From NCBI GenBank assembly GCA_934270705.1, contig CAKQQG010000019.1, positions 1 through 24,241 on the forward strand: a stretch of 24,241 bases of DNA. Reading direction: 5' to 3'. Positions 1 through 7,950 of this stretch are shown here, one piece after another. The position numbers and the translations under genes are program-made. A model generated the notes under the pieces. The model was not told where the DNA came from and ran no database searches. It saw only the letters and a list, made by a program, of their open reading frames with translations. The DNA is from an uncultured Oxalobacter sp. GTDB taxonomy: Bacteria; Pseudomonadota; Gammaproteobacteria; Burkholderiales; Burkholderiaceae_D. Position 1 is the stretch's first letter; every line of letters starts with the position of its first letter.

Positions 1-507
1 GGCGTTGAGCAGGAGCGAAATCACGCCCGCGCCGAAGAATCCGCCGACACTGTACATGCCGTGAAAGCCCGACATCATGCTCCGGTTGCGCTCTTTTTCG
101 ACGAGAATGGCCTGGATGTTCATGGCGACGTCCACGACACCGGACGATGCGCCGAACAGAAACAGGGCGATACCGAACAGCCAGGGTGACGAGACGCAGG
201 CGAGCATGACGAGCGCCATCATAAAGAGCGTGGTGGAAACGACCAGTGTCCTGCGGCAACCGAAACGCCCTGTGAGCCAGCCCGCGAATGGCATCGACAA
301 CAGCGCGCCGGTACCGATCAGCAACAGCAGCATCCCCAGTACCGCTTCATCGACGGCCAGCCTTGCCTTGGCATAGGGCACCAGCATCGCCCATGCGGAA
401 ATCGCCAGCCCCAGCGCCAGAAAGACGAACCGCGTGGCATGTCCATGCCCGCGTGTGCCTTCGGCCTGTACCGGTGGTGTGGCGATCGTTGCCTGTTCAG
501 GGTTCAT
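1..507 (-). CDS. MFS transporter, N-terminal part (cut by window edge)
   Basis: This is the first 169 codons of a major facilitator superfamily permease; the rest lies left of the window. The translation starts MNPEQATIA and shows about five hydrophobic segments. A Gly/Arg-rich loop (GWLTGRFGCRR, about residues 73-83) sits where the MFS loop 2-3 signature is expected, and a later segment reads MMSGFHGMYSVGGFFGAGV. The inner membrane is the expected location; the substrate cannot be read from the sequence, although drug or sugar exporters of this kind often sit next to MarR regulators. The ATG lies inside the end of the MarR gene (ATGAACCCTGA, 11-nt overlap), so translation is probably coupled and both genes share the promoter upstream of marR. 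Confidence 0.85.
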   Translation of the reverse strand, partial: MNPEQATIATPPVQAEGTRGHGHATRFVFLALGLAISAWAMLVPYAKARLAVDEAVLGMLLLLIGTGALLSMPFAGWLTGRFGCRRTLVVSTTLFMMALVMLACVSSPWLFGIALFLFGASSGVVDVAMNIQAILVEKERNRSMMSGFHGMYSVGGFFGAGVISLLLNA

Positions 508-934
508 TTGCCAGCCTCTTTTGCAGTTTTTCGACGATTCGTGCGTAAATCCGGTTGAATGTCGTGATTTCCTCGTGTGAAATATCCTCGATCACCGCCC
601 GTTCATGTACGGCCAGTTTGTCAAGCACCGCCGTAATGGTTTCCCTGCCCTTTTCCGTCAGGTACAGCCGGATGCGCCGCCTGTCGCCCGGATGGGCTTC
701 CCGCCGGATCAGGCCGTTTTTTTCCAGCTGGTCCAGCACGCTGGTCATGCTCTGGCGCGGAATCGCCAAACGGTCGGCCAGCATGGCGGGTTCGACAGGC
801 GCCACCCGCAACAGGGTATCCAGCACGATCATCCACAAGTAGGAAATACCGTGCTTTTTGCACCATGTCGCATAGATGCGGTTTTCCTGCTGCATCAGCA
901 TGAAATGCCGATAAAAAATGTCGTCGGTTTCCAT
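497..934 (-). CDS. MarR-family transcriptional regulator
   Basis: A 145-residue winged-helix regulator. The recognition-helix region (LADRLAIPRQSMTSVLDQLE) and the wing (RREAHPGDRRRIRLYLTEKG) fit the MarR family, and the length is typical. The start METDD at 934 is chosen because AAGGAC lies just upstream; the frame stays open further 5', but that stretch contains the promoter and reads unlike protein. The gene overlaps the MFS transporter downstream, which suggests a repressor controlling its own operon and a transporter, as in MarR/EmrR systems. The ligand is unknown. A perfect palindrome in its promoter is a likely binding site. Confidence 0.85.
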   Translation of the reverse strand: METDDIFYRHFMLMQQENRIYATWCKKHGISYLWMIVLDTLLRVAPVEPAMLADRLAIPRQSMTSVLDQLEKNGLIRREAHPGDRRRIRLYLTEKGRETITAVLDKLAVHERAVIEDISHEEITTFNRIYARIVEKLQKRLANEP

Positions 935-1385
935 CGTGCGTCCTTGCCCCTGTTTTGAATCCGAATGGAGATTATCCGAAATCGGATTGAATGGCAAGCG
1001 CACAGGTTTCCCATACCGGACACTTTCTGTCCCATGCAGCATTGCAGCATGTAAAATCGAAAAAGTCATCCTGTCGATTTGTTTTGAATCAACGAGTTGT
1101 AAAATAAATTTCGTGTGATTTATCAGGAAATGCACGGATTGTGGCACAAGTATCGGCCGGATGCCGCAAACGGCCATATCGATACCGGACCTTCCGGAAC
1201 GGCTTCAGGGCAGCGTTCGCCGTTTCCCGGGTACTTGCCGTGATGGTGCACGGGCAGCGATCCGCGATTGGCGTCCGGTTTCCGGCAGGATGACCGCCGC
1301 GACCGGTCTGGCGTCACGCCGGAAACCGGATGTCTTATACTGGATAAAACAAACGGCAGGTACTTCTCATCGAAGGGTTCGGGTC
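935..1385. other. Intergenic region between marR and a secreted-protein gene
   Basis: This 450-bp gap holds the marR promoter at its left end, then AT-rich sequence (about 1060-1130) and GC-rich sequence with no convincing gene. A TATACT at 1336-1341 (+) is a fair -10 for the downstream secreted-protein gene, but no good -35 is visible. Confidence 0.4.
969..997 (-). promoter_or_regulatory. Promoter of marR-MFS operon with operator-like palindrome
   Basis: On the minus strand TTGCCA (992-997) and TAATCT (969-974) are separated by exactly 17 bp. The spacer carries the perfect 14-bp palindrome ATCCGAAATCGGAT (974-987, partly overlapping the -10). A third copy of the half-site ATCCGA lies at 959-964, in direct orientation. 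A repressor bound here would block RNA polymerase, which fits MarR autoregulation. Binding by this MarR is an inference. Confidence 0.6.
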
Positions 1386-1715
1386 ATGAAAAAAATCATT
1401 TGCGCTGCACTGCTTTTCGCTTCGGTTCCGGCTTTCGCCGGAGAGCTTTCGGACAAGGATGCACAAAACCTCATTGAGATCGTTCAGGAAATCAGGAGTT
1501 ATTGCCGTGACTACAATCCTGACAATGGACGTTATATCTATCCTTGTTTATGCGGCATGAAACTGGAAGGGGATGAATGGGTCGATACTCACAAACCCAC
1601 AGCAAACGACTATCTTGTAAAAATACTGCATCAGAACGGATGGTGCCACGGCAAAAAAGGACAAGCAGAATATCAAAAGACATGGCACAAATGCACAAAC
1701 GATTCGGAAAGATGA
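1386..1715 (+). CDS. Small secreted cysteine-containing protein, unknown function
   Basis: A 109-residue product with a clear Sec signal peptide (MKKIICAALLFASVPAFAG, cleavage expected after AFA). The mature part has five cysteines (SYC, YPCLC, GWC, HKC), so periplasmic disulfides are plausible. I do not recognise a family. The start is set by the signal peptide; a GAAGGG sequence lies about 10 nt upstream. A longer in-frame extension would bury the signal peptide and is rejected. The gene is monocistronic and faces the minus-strand CoA-binding operon. Confidence 0.7.
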   Translation: MKKIICAALLFASVPAFAGELSDKDAQNLIEIVQEIRSYCRDYNPDNGRYIYPCLCGMKLEGDEWVDTHKPTANDYLVKILHQNGWCHGKKGQAEYQKTWHKCTNDSER

Positions 1716-1732
1716 TCGCAGTCCCGATGGCA

Positions 1733-1753
1733 TCCTGACATTTCCCGTCAGGA
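1733..1753. terminator. Hairpin between convergent genes (weak terminator candidate)
   Basis: TCCTGAC (1733-1739) pairs perfectly with GTCAGGA (1747-1753) across a 7-nt loop, just past the stop of the secreted-protein gene. No uridine run follows, so intrinsic termination is uncertain. Confidence 0.3.
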
Positions 1754-1928
1754 CGCCGCCCCGGTTTTCCATAACTTTCCCGACGGTTTGCGTACTTCGT
1801 TCCGGATATTCGGCACCGTGCAAGGGGATATCGCCACTCCGGTATGGATACCGGCTTTCACGCCGTCCCCTTCTCACGCTACGCGATACGTGAAATCATG
1901 CGGTGGGACAGTTTTTTCGGGTATCCGC

Positions 1929-2357
1929 TCAAACAAGGCGTCTGTGTTCCTGCATGGTGCAGCGGTTTTCGACGACGGTCATGCCGGCTTCCGTGGCGAT
2001 TTCCCGTGCCTGTTCACTGGTGATGCCGGATTGCATCCACAGGACTTTCGCGCCGATGGCGGCGGCGTCCCGTGCGATATCCGGTATGAATTCCGGGCGG
2101 CGGAAGCAATCGACCATATCGATCCGGATATCTTCCGGAATGGCTTTGAGCGACGGGTAGCAGGTTTCGCCAAGTCCCTGTTTCAGGGATGGATTGACCG
2201 GTATGACCCGGTATCCCGCTTCCTGCAAGTACCGGGCGACATAATGGCCTGCCCTGCCGGGATCGTCCGAATAGCCGACGACGGCGACGGTTTTCGTATC
2301 GAGCAGGATGTTCCGGATCGCGTCCGGATCGCGGACGGCGACGTTTTTTTCCGACAT
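1929..2357 (-). CDS. CoA-binding domain protein (copy 1)
   Basis: A 142-residue single-domain Rossmann-like protein of the YccU/CoA-binding family (similar to the CoA-binding part of succinyl-CoA synthetase alpha). It shows TVAVVGYSDDPGRAGHYV near residues 22-40, then VIPVNPSL, VDCFRRPEFIPDIARDAAAIG and KVLWMQSGI, all characteristic. The start MSEKN at 2357 has AGAGGA 7 nt upstream; an extension to 2405 is possible but reads poorly. It is the last gene of gluQ - copy 2 - copy 1, 90 nt after copy 2, and is a clear paralogue of it. No catalytic role can be read from the sequence. Confidence 0.85.
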   Translation of the reverse strand: MSEKNVAVRDPDAIRNILLDTKTVAVVGYSDDPGRAGHYVARYLQEAGYRVIPVNPSLKQGLGETCYPSLKAIPEDIRIDMVDCFRRPEFIPDIARDAAAIGAKVLWMQSGITSEQAREIATEAGMTVVENRCTMQEHRRLV

Positions 2358-2447
2358 GCTTTTTCCTCTTTTCCATGCAGCGGCCAACGCCATGCCTTGC
2401 GACATGGCGAAGTACCCGCGAAAAACGTGGGAGCGACAGACCTGCGC

Positions 2448-2861
2448 CTATTTCAGAAACAGTTCCGTATATTGTTCCTTCATGCAGCGGTCGGACACGA
2501 CTTTCAGATCGGCGCACGAACAGATTTCCGCCGCTTCGTCACATTCGATGCCCTTTTGCATCCACAGGACTTTCGCACCGATGGCGACGGCGTCGCGCGC
2601 GATTTCCGGCATGGCGTCCGGGCGGCGGAAACAGTCCACGATATCGACCGGGAACGGAATGTCCCTGAGGGACGCATAGGCTTTTTCGCCCAGTCCTTCG
2701 GTGATGTTCGGATTGACCGGTACGATCTGGTAGCCGTGTTCCTTGAGGAACTTCGGGACATAATGCGCGCCCTTTTCCTCGTTGGTGGAATAGCCGACGA
2801 TGGCGACGACATGGTTGTTTTTCAGGATATCCCTGATGCCTTCCTCATCTTTGACGATCAT
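2448..2861 (-). CDS. CoA-binding domain protein (copy 2)
   Basis: A 137-residue paralogue of the preceding protein with the same landmarks: VVAIVGYSTNEEKGAHYV, IVPVNPNITEGLGEKAY, VDIVDCFRRPDAMPEIA, GAKVLWMQKGI. AGGAG lies 8 nt before the ATG. It begins 18 nt after the gluQ stop, so the genes are probably co-transcribed. The C-terminal part is cysteine-rich (ECDEAAEICSCADL), unlike copy 1, which suggests the two copies have diverged in function. CoA or nucleotide binding is the family expectation; the role is unknown. Confidence 0.85.
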   Translation of the reverse strand: MIVKDEEGIRDILKNNHVVAIVGYSTNEEKGAHYVPKFLKEHGYQIVPVNPNITEGLGEKAYASLRDIPFPVDIVDCFRRPDAMPEIARDAVAIGAKVLWMQKGIECDEAAEICSCADLKVVSDRCMKEQYTELFLK

Positions 2862-2879
2862 GTTTTTTCTCCTGCTGGG

Positions 2880-3776
2880 TTAATCGGGACTTTCGATTGC
2901 CTGTTTCCGGGGTACGTTTTCGACAGACCAGTGTATTATCGCCCAGTTCCACAATTCTTTCAGGGAACGCCTGCCTTTTCCCGGATCGAGATTGAGAAAA
3001 CGCATGGCGGCGACCAGCGGCGCGACCGGATCATCCGCTTTTACCGGCGCGGCACGTGTCTGTTTCGAGAGTTTCTCGCCTGCGGCGTTGACGGCCAGCG
3101 GCAAATGGGCATAGTGCGGCGGCGTTTCGTCGAGACAGTCGTACAGCCATATCTGGCGCGGTGTGGATGCGAGCAAGTCCGCTCCCCGCACGACGTGGTT
3201 TATCCCCTGTTCGATGTCGTCGGCGACGACGGCGAGCTGGTAGGCGAACAGGCCGTCGGCACGTCTGAGGACGAAATCGCCGACGTCTTGCGCCAGATTC
3301 TGGCGTTGCATCCCCTGCACCGCATCGTCAAAGACGATTTCACGATCCGGCACGACAATACGCCATGCGCGCGGCTGTCGTCCGGGCGGCAAGCCGTGGC
3401 GGCAGGTTCCCGGATAGATATGCGCCCCGTCGATTCCGATGGCGGAATCGGCGATTTCACGGCGCGAGCAGGCGCATCCATAGACCAGTCCCTTTCGCTT
3501 CAGGTACGAAAACGCCTTTTCGTAACACGCCGTGCGTTGCGACTGGTAAACGACGGGGGCATCCCATTCGAAGCCGAAAGCGGTGAGGGTTTCCAGAATG
3601 GATGCGGAAAATTCGGGATGGCAGCGCGTGGTGTCCACGTCTTCGATGCGCACGATCCATTCGCCGCCGTTGGCGCGTGCGTCAAGATAACTGCCGACGG
3701 CGGCGACGAGCGAACCGAAATGCAGCGCTCCGGTCGGCGATGGCGCGAACCGTCCGCGATAGGGCCGTTTTTCCAA
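2880..3776 (-). CDS. gluQ: Glutamyl-Q tRNA(Asp) synthetase
   Basis: A 298-residue truncated GluRS paralogue lacking the anticodon-binding domain. It charges the queuosine of tRNA-Asp with glutamate. The HIGH-type motif is FAPSPTGALHFGS (10-22) and the KMSKS-type motif is EKLSKQT. The zinc site is C101-x-C103, Y121, C125, almost the arrangement known for E. coli YadB/GluQ. RIEDVDTTR (about 43-51) is the conserved amino-acid site. Its length matches GluQ (about 300) rather than GluRS (about 470). It is first in an apparent operon with two CoA-binding proteins and is divergent from the thioredoxin-like gene. Confidence 0.93.
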   Translation of the reverse strand: MEKRPYRGRFAPSPTGALHFGSLVAAVGSYLDARANGGEWIVRIEDVDTTRCHPEFSASILETLTAFGFEWDAPVVYQSQRTACYEKAFSYLKRKGLVYGCACSRREIADSAIGIDGAHIYPGTCRHGLPPGRQPRAWRIVVPDREIVFDDAVQGMQRQNLAQDVGDFVLRRADGLFAYQLAVVADDIEQGINHVVRGADLLASTPRQIWLYDCLDETPPHYAHLPLAVNAAGEKLSKQTRAAPVKADDPVAPLVAAMRFLNLDPGKGRRSLKELWNWAIIHWSVENVPRKQAIESPD

Positions 3777-3923
3777 ATGCCGTTTCTCCTGTCCGGTTCC
3801 GGCTGGTCACGGGTGTCATGACGGAATCGTCTGCCGGAATGTCCCTGAAATGATATATTTGCCGTCATGCTTACGCTAGAATAGCAAACCGTTGTCTTTT
3901 TTGCCGTTTTTCCTGCCGCCATT

Positions 3924-4355
3924 ATGCCATTTGCCCAGTTGAACGAAGCGGATTATCCAGCCCTTGAAAAGACCCTGACGGACAGTTCATGGATCGTCGC
4001 CTGTTTTTGCGCCCACTGGTGCGGCGCTTGCCGCGGCTGGCGGCCGGCTTTCGAAAAACTGGCGGGCAAGTATCCGGATATCGTTTTCCTGTGGATCGAT
4101 ATCGAGGATCATGCCGATTTGCTCGGCGATCTGGATATCGAGAATTTTCCGAGTCTGCTGATCCAGTACGGCGATATCGTGAATTTTTTCGGTTGCATCC
4201 ATCCGGACGCCGGTGTGGCGGAGCGGCTTTTGAAAAGCCAGCTCGATACCGGTATCGATGAAATGCGGCGGCTGGCATCAAGCAACGAGGAGCATGCCTG
4301 CTGGCAAAAGGATGTCAATTTGCGCAAGCTGTTGCGTCAGGCAACCGGTTCCTGA
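3924..4355 (+). CDS. Thioredoxin-family protein
   Basis: A 143-residue thioredoxin-fold protein with the redox motif WCGAC (about 32-36) in CAHWCGACRGW, a cis-proline loop FPSLLIQYGD and the VFLWIDIED strand. No signal peptide is visible, so it is probably cytoplasmic. WCGAC differs from the classical WCGPC. A C-terminal extension of about 40 residues (ERLLKSQLDTGIDEMRRLAS onward) is not part of the core fold. No clear Shine-Dalgarno precedes the ATG. Upstream it diverges from gluQ; downstream it converges on dnaQ with an 18-bp gap. Confidence 0.8.
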   Translation: MPFAQLNEADYPALEKTLTDSSWIVACFCAHWCGACRGWRPAFEKLAGKYPDIVFLWIDIEDHADLLGDLDIENFPSLLIQYGDIVNFFGCIHPDAGVAERLLKSQLDTGIDEMRRLASSNEEHACWQKDVNLRKLLRQATGS

Positions 4356-4373
4356 GCTTCACGACGCCTGCGT

Positions 4374-5108
4374 CTAGGCGACACCGTCTTCCTTCGTTTC
4401 CGGTTCGGGTTCCTTGCGCCAGATACAGGTCGCCCCCTTGTTCCCTTTTTCGATGTCGTCGAGTACCGCTTCGTGAAGGGTCAGTTCCTCGTCTGTCGGG
4501 GCAAGTACCACGATTTTGCGCGACGCCAGCGCACGGCTTTTCGCCAGTTCTTCCTCGCTCTCCAGCGTCAGTTTCTCGATTTCCAGCGTTTCCTGTCCGC
4601 GTGTCATCGCCAGATAGACTTCGGCGAGCAGTTCCGCGTCCAGCAAGGCTCCGTGCAGCGTCCGGTGGGTATTGTCGATCTCGAAGCGTTCGCACAACGC
4701 ATCCAGCGAATTGCGCCGCCCCGGAAACATGTCGCGTGCCTGAACCAGCGTGTCGGTGATACCCGTCGTGATTTCCTCGACAGGCGGCATGTCCAGCCGC
4801 GCCAGTTCGGCGTTCAGGAATCCCAGATCGAACGGTGCGTTGTGGATGATGAGTTCGGCATTGCGGATGTAATCGCAAAACGCTTGCGCGATGTCGGCGA
4901 ATTTGGGCTTGTCGGAAAGAAATTCGGTCGTCAGTCCATGAATGGCGACGGCATCCGGATGCGAGTCGCGCTCCGGGTTGATGTACTGGTGGAAATGGTT
5001 TTTCGTGACATGGCGGCTCATGATTTCCACGCAGCCGATTTCGATGATCCGGTCGCCCTCGCTGGCGTAAAGACCGGTGGTTTCGGTATCCAGAACGATT
5101 TGCCTCAT
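4374..5108 (-). CDS. dnaQ: DNA polymerase III epsilon subunit (3'-5' exonuclease)
   Basis: A 244-residue DEDDh exonuclease, the proofreading subunit of DNA polymerase III. ExoI is DTETTGL with D7 and E9, ExoII is HNAPFDLGFLN with D94, and ExoIII is LHGALLDAELLAE with H152 and D157. The C-terminal part (about 180-244) is the expected tail linking to the alpha subunit. The ATG overlaps the stop of trhP (ATGA), fixing the start and indicating translational coupling. A second DnaQ-like exonuclease elsewhere in the genome cannot be excluded, but length and motifs fit the replicative subunit. Confidence 0.9.
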   Translation of the reverse strand: MRQIVLDTETTGLYASEGDRIIEIGCVEIMSRHVTKNHFHQYINPERDSHPDAVAIHGLTTEFLSDKPKFADIAQAFCDYIRNAELIIHNAPFDLGFLNAELARLDMPPVEEITTGITDTLVQARDMFPGRRNSLDALCERFEIDNTHRTLHGALLDAELLAEVYLAMTRGQETLEIEKLTLESEEELAKSRALASRKIVVLAPTDEELTLHEAVLDDIEKGNKGATCIWRKEPEPETKEDGVA

Positions 5109-6481
5109 TCGCCGCGCTCCCCGTTTTGTCCGCCATTGCCGAGCCTGCGTGCGATGAACGCGCCGTCGTAACGTGCATCCAGCGGAATGCGCACGCGGTG
5201 ACCGCTGCCCGGCGCGACCGAAATGGCCTGCCCTTCCTCGTCGGACATGTTCTCGAGCGAGACGACGGTGTTGCCGTCCGGATGGAAAATTTCCAGCGTG
5301 TCGCCGAGAGCGAAACGGTTTTTGACGAGAACGGTCGCCCAGCCGTCCCTGACGGATACGACGTCGCCGACATAGTGGCTGTTGTGCAGTTCGGACGCGC
5401 CGGTGATGTAGTTCTGGTATTCCTGCGTATGGTGGCGCTGGTAGAACCCGTCGGTATAGCCGCGGTTGGCCAGTCCCTGCAATGCCCCCAGCAGGCGCGT
5501 GTCGAATGGTCTGCCCGCCACGGCGTCGTCGATGGCCTGACGGTACGCCTGCGCGGTGCGCACGACAGAGTAGATGGATTTGGTGCGTCCCTCGATCTTG
5601 AGGGAATCGACGCCGATTTCGACCAGCCGCCCGACATGTTCGATGGCGCGCAAGTCTTTGGAGTTCATGATGTAGGTGCCGTGTTCGTCTTCCATGATGG
5701 GCATGAGCTGTCCTGCCCGCTTGCCTTCCTCGATGAGATAGACCCTGTCGGCGGCAGGATGGCGCGGCATGCCGCCCAGCGCGGCCGGTTCGGCCTCGCC
5801 GGACGCCATGAGTTTCGCCATGTCGATCGGCAGGATGTCGCCGGTTGCGTCCTCTTCGGCGTTGGCGATACGGTAGCGCCAGCGGCAGGAATTGGTGCAT
5901 GTCCCCTGGTTGGAATCGCGGTGGTTGAAGTAGCCCGAGAGCAGGCAGCGCCCGGAATACGCCACGCACAGCGCGCCATGCACGAATACTTCCAGTTCCA
6001 TGTCGGGACACTTCTGGCGGATTTCGGCGATTTCGTCCAGCGACAGTTCACGCGAGAGGATGACGCGTGTCAGTCCCATGCGTTCCCAGAATTTCACGTC
6101 CGCCCAGTTGATGGCGTTGGCCTGTACGGAAAGATGGATCGGCACATCCGGCCAGCGGTCGCGCACCAGCATGATCAGACCGGGGTCGGCCATGATCAGC
6201 GCGTCCGGTTTCATGTCGATGACCGGCTCCATGTCCGCCAGATAGGTCCTGAGTTTGGCGTTGTGCGCATAGATGTTGCTGGCGACATAGAATTTCCGGT
6301 TCCGGCGATGCGCTTCGTCGATCCCCGCTTTCAGCGCATCGAGCGTGTAAAACGCATTGTTTCTGGCCCTGAGACTGTACCGGGGCTGTCCGGCATAGAC
6401 GGCATCTGCGCCGAAATCGAAGGCGGCGCGCATTTTTTCGACAGAACCTGCCGGCAGCAGAAGTTCGGGAGACTGTGACAT
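5105..6481 (-). CDS. trhP: U32-family tRNA hydroxylation protein TrhP (YegQ)
   Basis: A 458-residue peptidase-U32-family protein. It starts with the family signature ELLLPAGSVEKMRAAFDFGA and contains VHGALCVAYSGRCLLSGYF. Cysteines C172, C179, C195 and C199 match the conserved cysteine set of U32 RNA-modifying proteins, which likely bind an Fe-S cluster. In E. coli, TrhP acts in prephenate-dependent 5-hydroxyuridine formation at tRNA position 34. The length matches YegQ (about 453). Despite the family name, peptidase activity is not expected. It is upstream of and overlaps dnaQ. Confidence 0.88.
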   Translation of the reverse strand: MSQSPELLLPAGSVEKMRAAFDFGADAVYAGQPRYSLRARNNAFYTLDALKAGIDEAHRRNRKFYVASNIYAHNAKLRTYLADMEPVIDMKPDALIMADPGLIMLVRDRWPDVPIHLSVQANAINWADVKFWERMGLTRVILSRELSLDEIAEIRQKCPDMELEVFVHGALCVAYSGRCLLSGYFNHRDSNQGTCTNSCRWRYRIANAEEDATGDILPIDMAKLMASGEAEPAALGGMPRHPAADRVYLIEEGKRAGQLMPIMEDEHGTYIMNSKDLRAIEHVGRLVEIGVDSLKIEGRTKSIYSVVRTAQAYRQAIDDAVAGRPFDTRLLGALQGLANRGYTDGFYQRHHTQEYQNYITGASELHNSHYVGDVVSVRDGWATVLVKNRFALGDTLEIFHPDGNTVVSLENMSDEEGQAISVAPGSGHRVRIPLDARYDGAFIARRLGNGGQNGERGE

Positions 6482-6507
6482 GACAGAAGCTCGCTGGGTA
6501 AAAGCGC

Positions 6508-6513
6508 ATTATA
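6508..6513 (-). promoter_or_regulatory. -10 box for trhP-dnaQ
   Basis: A perfect TATAAT lies on the minus strand 27 nt upstream of the trhP ATG, in the divergent gap before the zinc-ribbon gene. The -35 is poor (TGAAGT with a 16-bp spacer). On the plus strand a TATAAC near 6575 may serve the opposite gene. Confidence 0.45.
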
Positions 6514-6689
6514 GCGAATGCACCGTGACACTTCATCACTGCGCCTGTTCTGGCGTATTCCGGCGGAAATGTGATATAACGGAAGACCGATACGTTTTTT
6601 TGCTGGAAACGCCCCGGAGATACCGGTGTTTCCGAATACCGAAAAACATGTGGTGAAACATATTTCGACTGACGAAAGGATGGATGATC

Positions 6690-6956
6690 ATGGAAAATGC
6701 AAAACGCTGCCAGTCATGCGGCATGCCGATGTCGGATCGGGATATTGTTTACGGCAAGAACGCCAACGGCACGACCAATGCCTATTATTGCAGCTATTGC
6801 TACAATCACGGCAAATTCACGTCCGACATGACGATGGATCAGATGATCGAGCATTGCGCGCCGCATCTGGCTTCGCAGGAAGGCATCACCCGGGATGAGG
6901 CACGCCAGCTCATGAGAGCCTTTTTCCCGACGCTCAAACGCTGGAGCGACCACTGA
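6690..6956 (+). CDS. Small zinc-ribbon domain protein
   Basis: An 88-residue protein whose first half is a zinc ribbon: CQSCGMPM (residues 7-14) followed by YYCSYCYNHGKF, giving a CxxC...CxxC site. This matches the 'putative zinc ribbon' family with the typical continuation TSDMTMDQMIEHCAPHL. The remainder is helical (DEARQLMRAFFPTLKRW). AGGA at 6677-6680 is 9 nt before ATG 6690 but only 3 nt before ATG 6684, so 6690 is preferred. It is probably cytoplasmic; function unknown. It converges tightly (3 bp) with the DUF805 gene. Confidence 0.82.
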   Translation: MENAKRCQSCGMPMSDRDIVYGKNANGTTNAYYCSYCYNHGKFTSDMTMDQMIEHCAPHLASQEGITRDEARQLMRAFFPTLKRWSDH

Positions 6957-6959
6957 AGA

Positions 6960-7334
6960 TCATGCCGTTTGCGCTGTCGGACCGCTTCCCTCATCGTTGC
7001 CGGGCGGCGGGCCATAGCGGTTCATGCCGGGTTCGCTCTTGAAACAGAGCAAGACGAACAGTGCGACAAGGTTGACGACCGGAACGAACAGGGTGAGAAG
7101 ATACCATCCGGATACGCCGATGTCGTGAAACCGGCGCACCGCCAGCGCCGCCATCACGATCATGGCGAGGATGTGGACGATCGCCACAAACAGGCTGCCG
7201 CCCAGCATTGCCGCGACCATTTCCGCCAGTATCGTGATCAGAACGAAATTCCACATTTCCCCGCGTGAGGAACGCCCGTCGTACCGGGTGTACCGTGAGC
7301 AGGTCGTGGCATAGCGGACAAACCATTTTTTCAT
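6960..7334 (-). CDS. DUF805-family inner-membrane protein
   Basis: A 124-residue protein with the DUF805 signature near the N-terminus (YTRYDGRSSRGEMWNF), three to four hydrophobic segments and the conserved RRFHDIGVSGWYLL. The C-terminal tail (GPPPGNDEGSGPTAQTA) is polar. The start MKKWF is chosen over a longer frame because the domain begins immediately and a purine-rich AAAGAGA lies upstream. The function of the family is unknown. Confidence 0.85.
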   Translation of the reverse strand: MKKWFVRYATTCSRYTRYDGRSSRGEMWNFVLITILAEMVAAMLGGSLFVAIVHILAMIVMAALAVRRFHDIGVSGWYLLTLFVPVVNLVALFVLLCFKSEPGMNRYGPPPGNDEGSGPTAQTA

Positions 7335-7440
7335 GTCAGTCTCTTTTTGCAGTCGATCGGGAAAGTGTAACAAAATTCCCGTACGATGACAGTTTTCCCG
7401 TCGGGGATCGTTCTCCCCGCCTGTCCTTGCGGTTTCCGGA

Positions 7441-7469
7441 AAACGGTACCGCCTTCGCGTACCGTTTTC
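7441..7469. repeat. Perfect 10-bp inverted repeat in a divergent gap
   Basis: AAAACGGTAC (7441-7450) is exactly complementary to GTACCGTTTT (7460-7469) around a 9-nt loop. It looks like a bidirectional terminator, yet it lies between genes that diverge from it (DUF805 leftward, secreted protein rightward). It may stop an upstream antisense transcript or be an operator. Confidence 0.5.
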
Positions 7470-7496
7470 ACCGAGCGCCGCATTGCGCAACCCTGT

Positions 7497-7525
7497 TTGA
7501 TAAGTACCTGATTTTCAGGTACATT
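7497..7525 (+). promoter_or_regulatory. Promoter with 19-bp inverted repeat in the spacer
   Basis: TTGATA (7497-7502) and TACATT (7520-7525) are 17 bp apart. The spacer carries GTACCTGA-TTT-TCAGGTAC (7504-7522), a perfect 8-bp inverted repeat running into the -10. The placement suggests control by a dimeric repressor. The promoter is 30 bp upstream of the next gene's ATG. Confidence 0.55.
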
Positions 7526-7555
7526 GATGCTGTCCATATCCATATGGAGCATGCC

Positions 7556-7855
7556 ATGATGCTGACAAAAAACCGTTTTCTTGTCGCTGCGGTCGCACTG
7601 GCGGGTTTTGTGCTTGTCGCCCCCATGCAAGCGAATGCCCATGGCCGCGGTTATTACGACCATTGCGACGAGCAGGGCTATTGTGCCGCTGACCGGGCAT
7701 ACCGGTACAGCGATACCCGTACCGAAGCAAAACGTTCCGACCGGAACCGTGCACTGAACGAGACCGAACGGGAAGAACTGGAGCGTTACCGCCGGCAAGC
7801 CTACCGCAATGACGACCGCCCCGGTTACCGCAGAGGATGCCACCACGGTTGGTAA
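7556..7855 (+). CDS. Small secreted basic protein, unknown function
   Basis: A 99-residue protein with a Sec signal peptide (MMLTKNRFLVAAVALAGFVL...ANA). The mature part is rich in Arg, Tyr, Asp and Glu (ETEREELERYRRQAYRNDD) with four cysteines/histidine clusters such as YYDHCDEQGYC and RRGCHHGW. GGAG at 7546-7549 gives 6-nt spacing to the ATG at 7556. No known family is recognised. A small envelope or periplasmic protein is likely, perhaps metal-binding through the terminal Cys-His-His. A second secreted basic protein lies 154 bp downstream. Confidence 0.65.
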   Translation: MMLTKNRFLVAAVALAGFVLVAPMQANAHGRGYYDHCDEQGYCAADRAYRYSDTRTEAKRSDRNRALNETEREELERYRRQAYRNDDRPGYRRGCHHGW

Positions 7856-7950
7856 GGTATCGTATGTACGCCGCATTGCCGGCCGCCGTGTTTTTCATTT
7901 TCCCAGACGACGGCATGCATACCCGCCTTCGCGCATGCTTTCCGGTACGT

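Noticed and set aside
1788..3821. A 677-codon plus-strand open frame
   Set aside because: It lies antisense to gluQ and both CoA-binding genes, which have clear family motifs. Long antisense frames are common in GC-rich coding DNA.
4374..6011. A 545-codon minus-strand frame joining part of the trhP region to dnaQ
   Set aside because: The dnaQ part is real, but the upstream part is out of frame with trhP and Arg/His-rich nonsense. The ATGA overlap fixes the dnaQ start.
5126..6478. A 450-codon plus-strand open frame
   Set aside because: It is the mirror of trhP; no domain and no ribosome-binding site.
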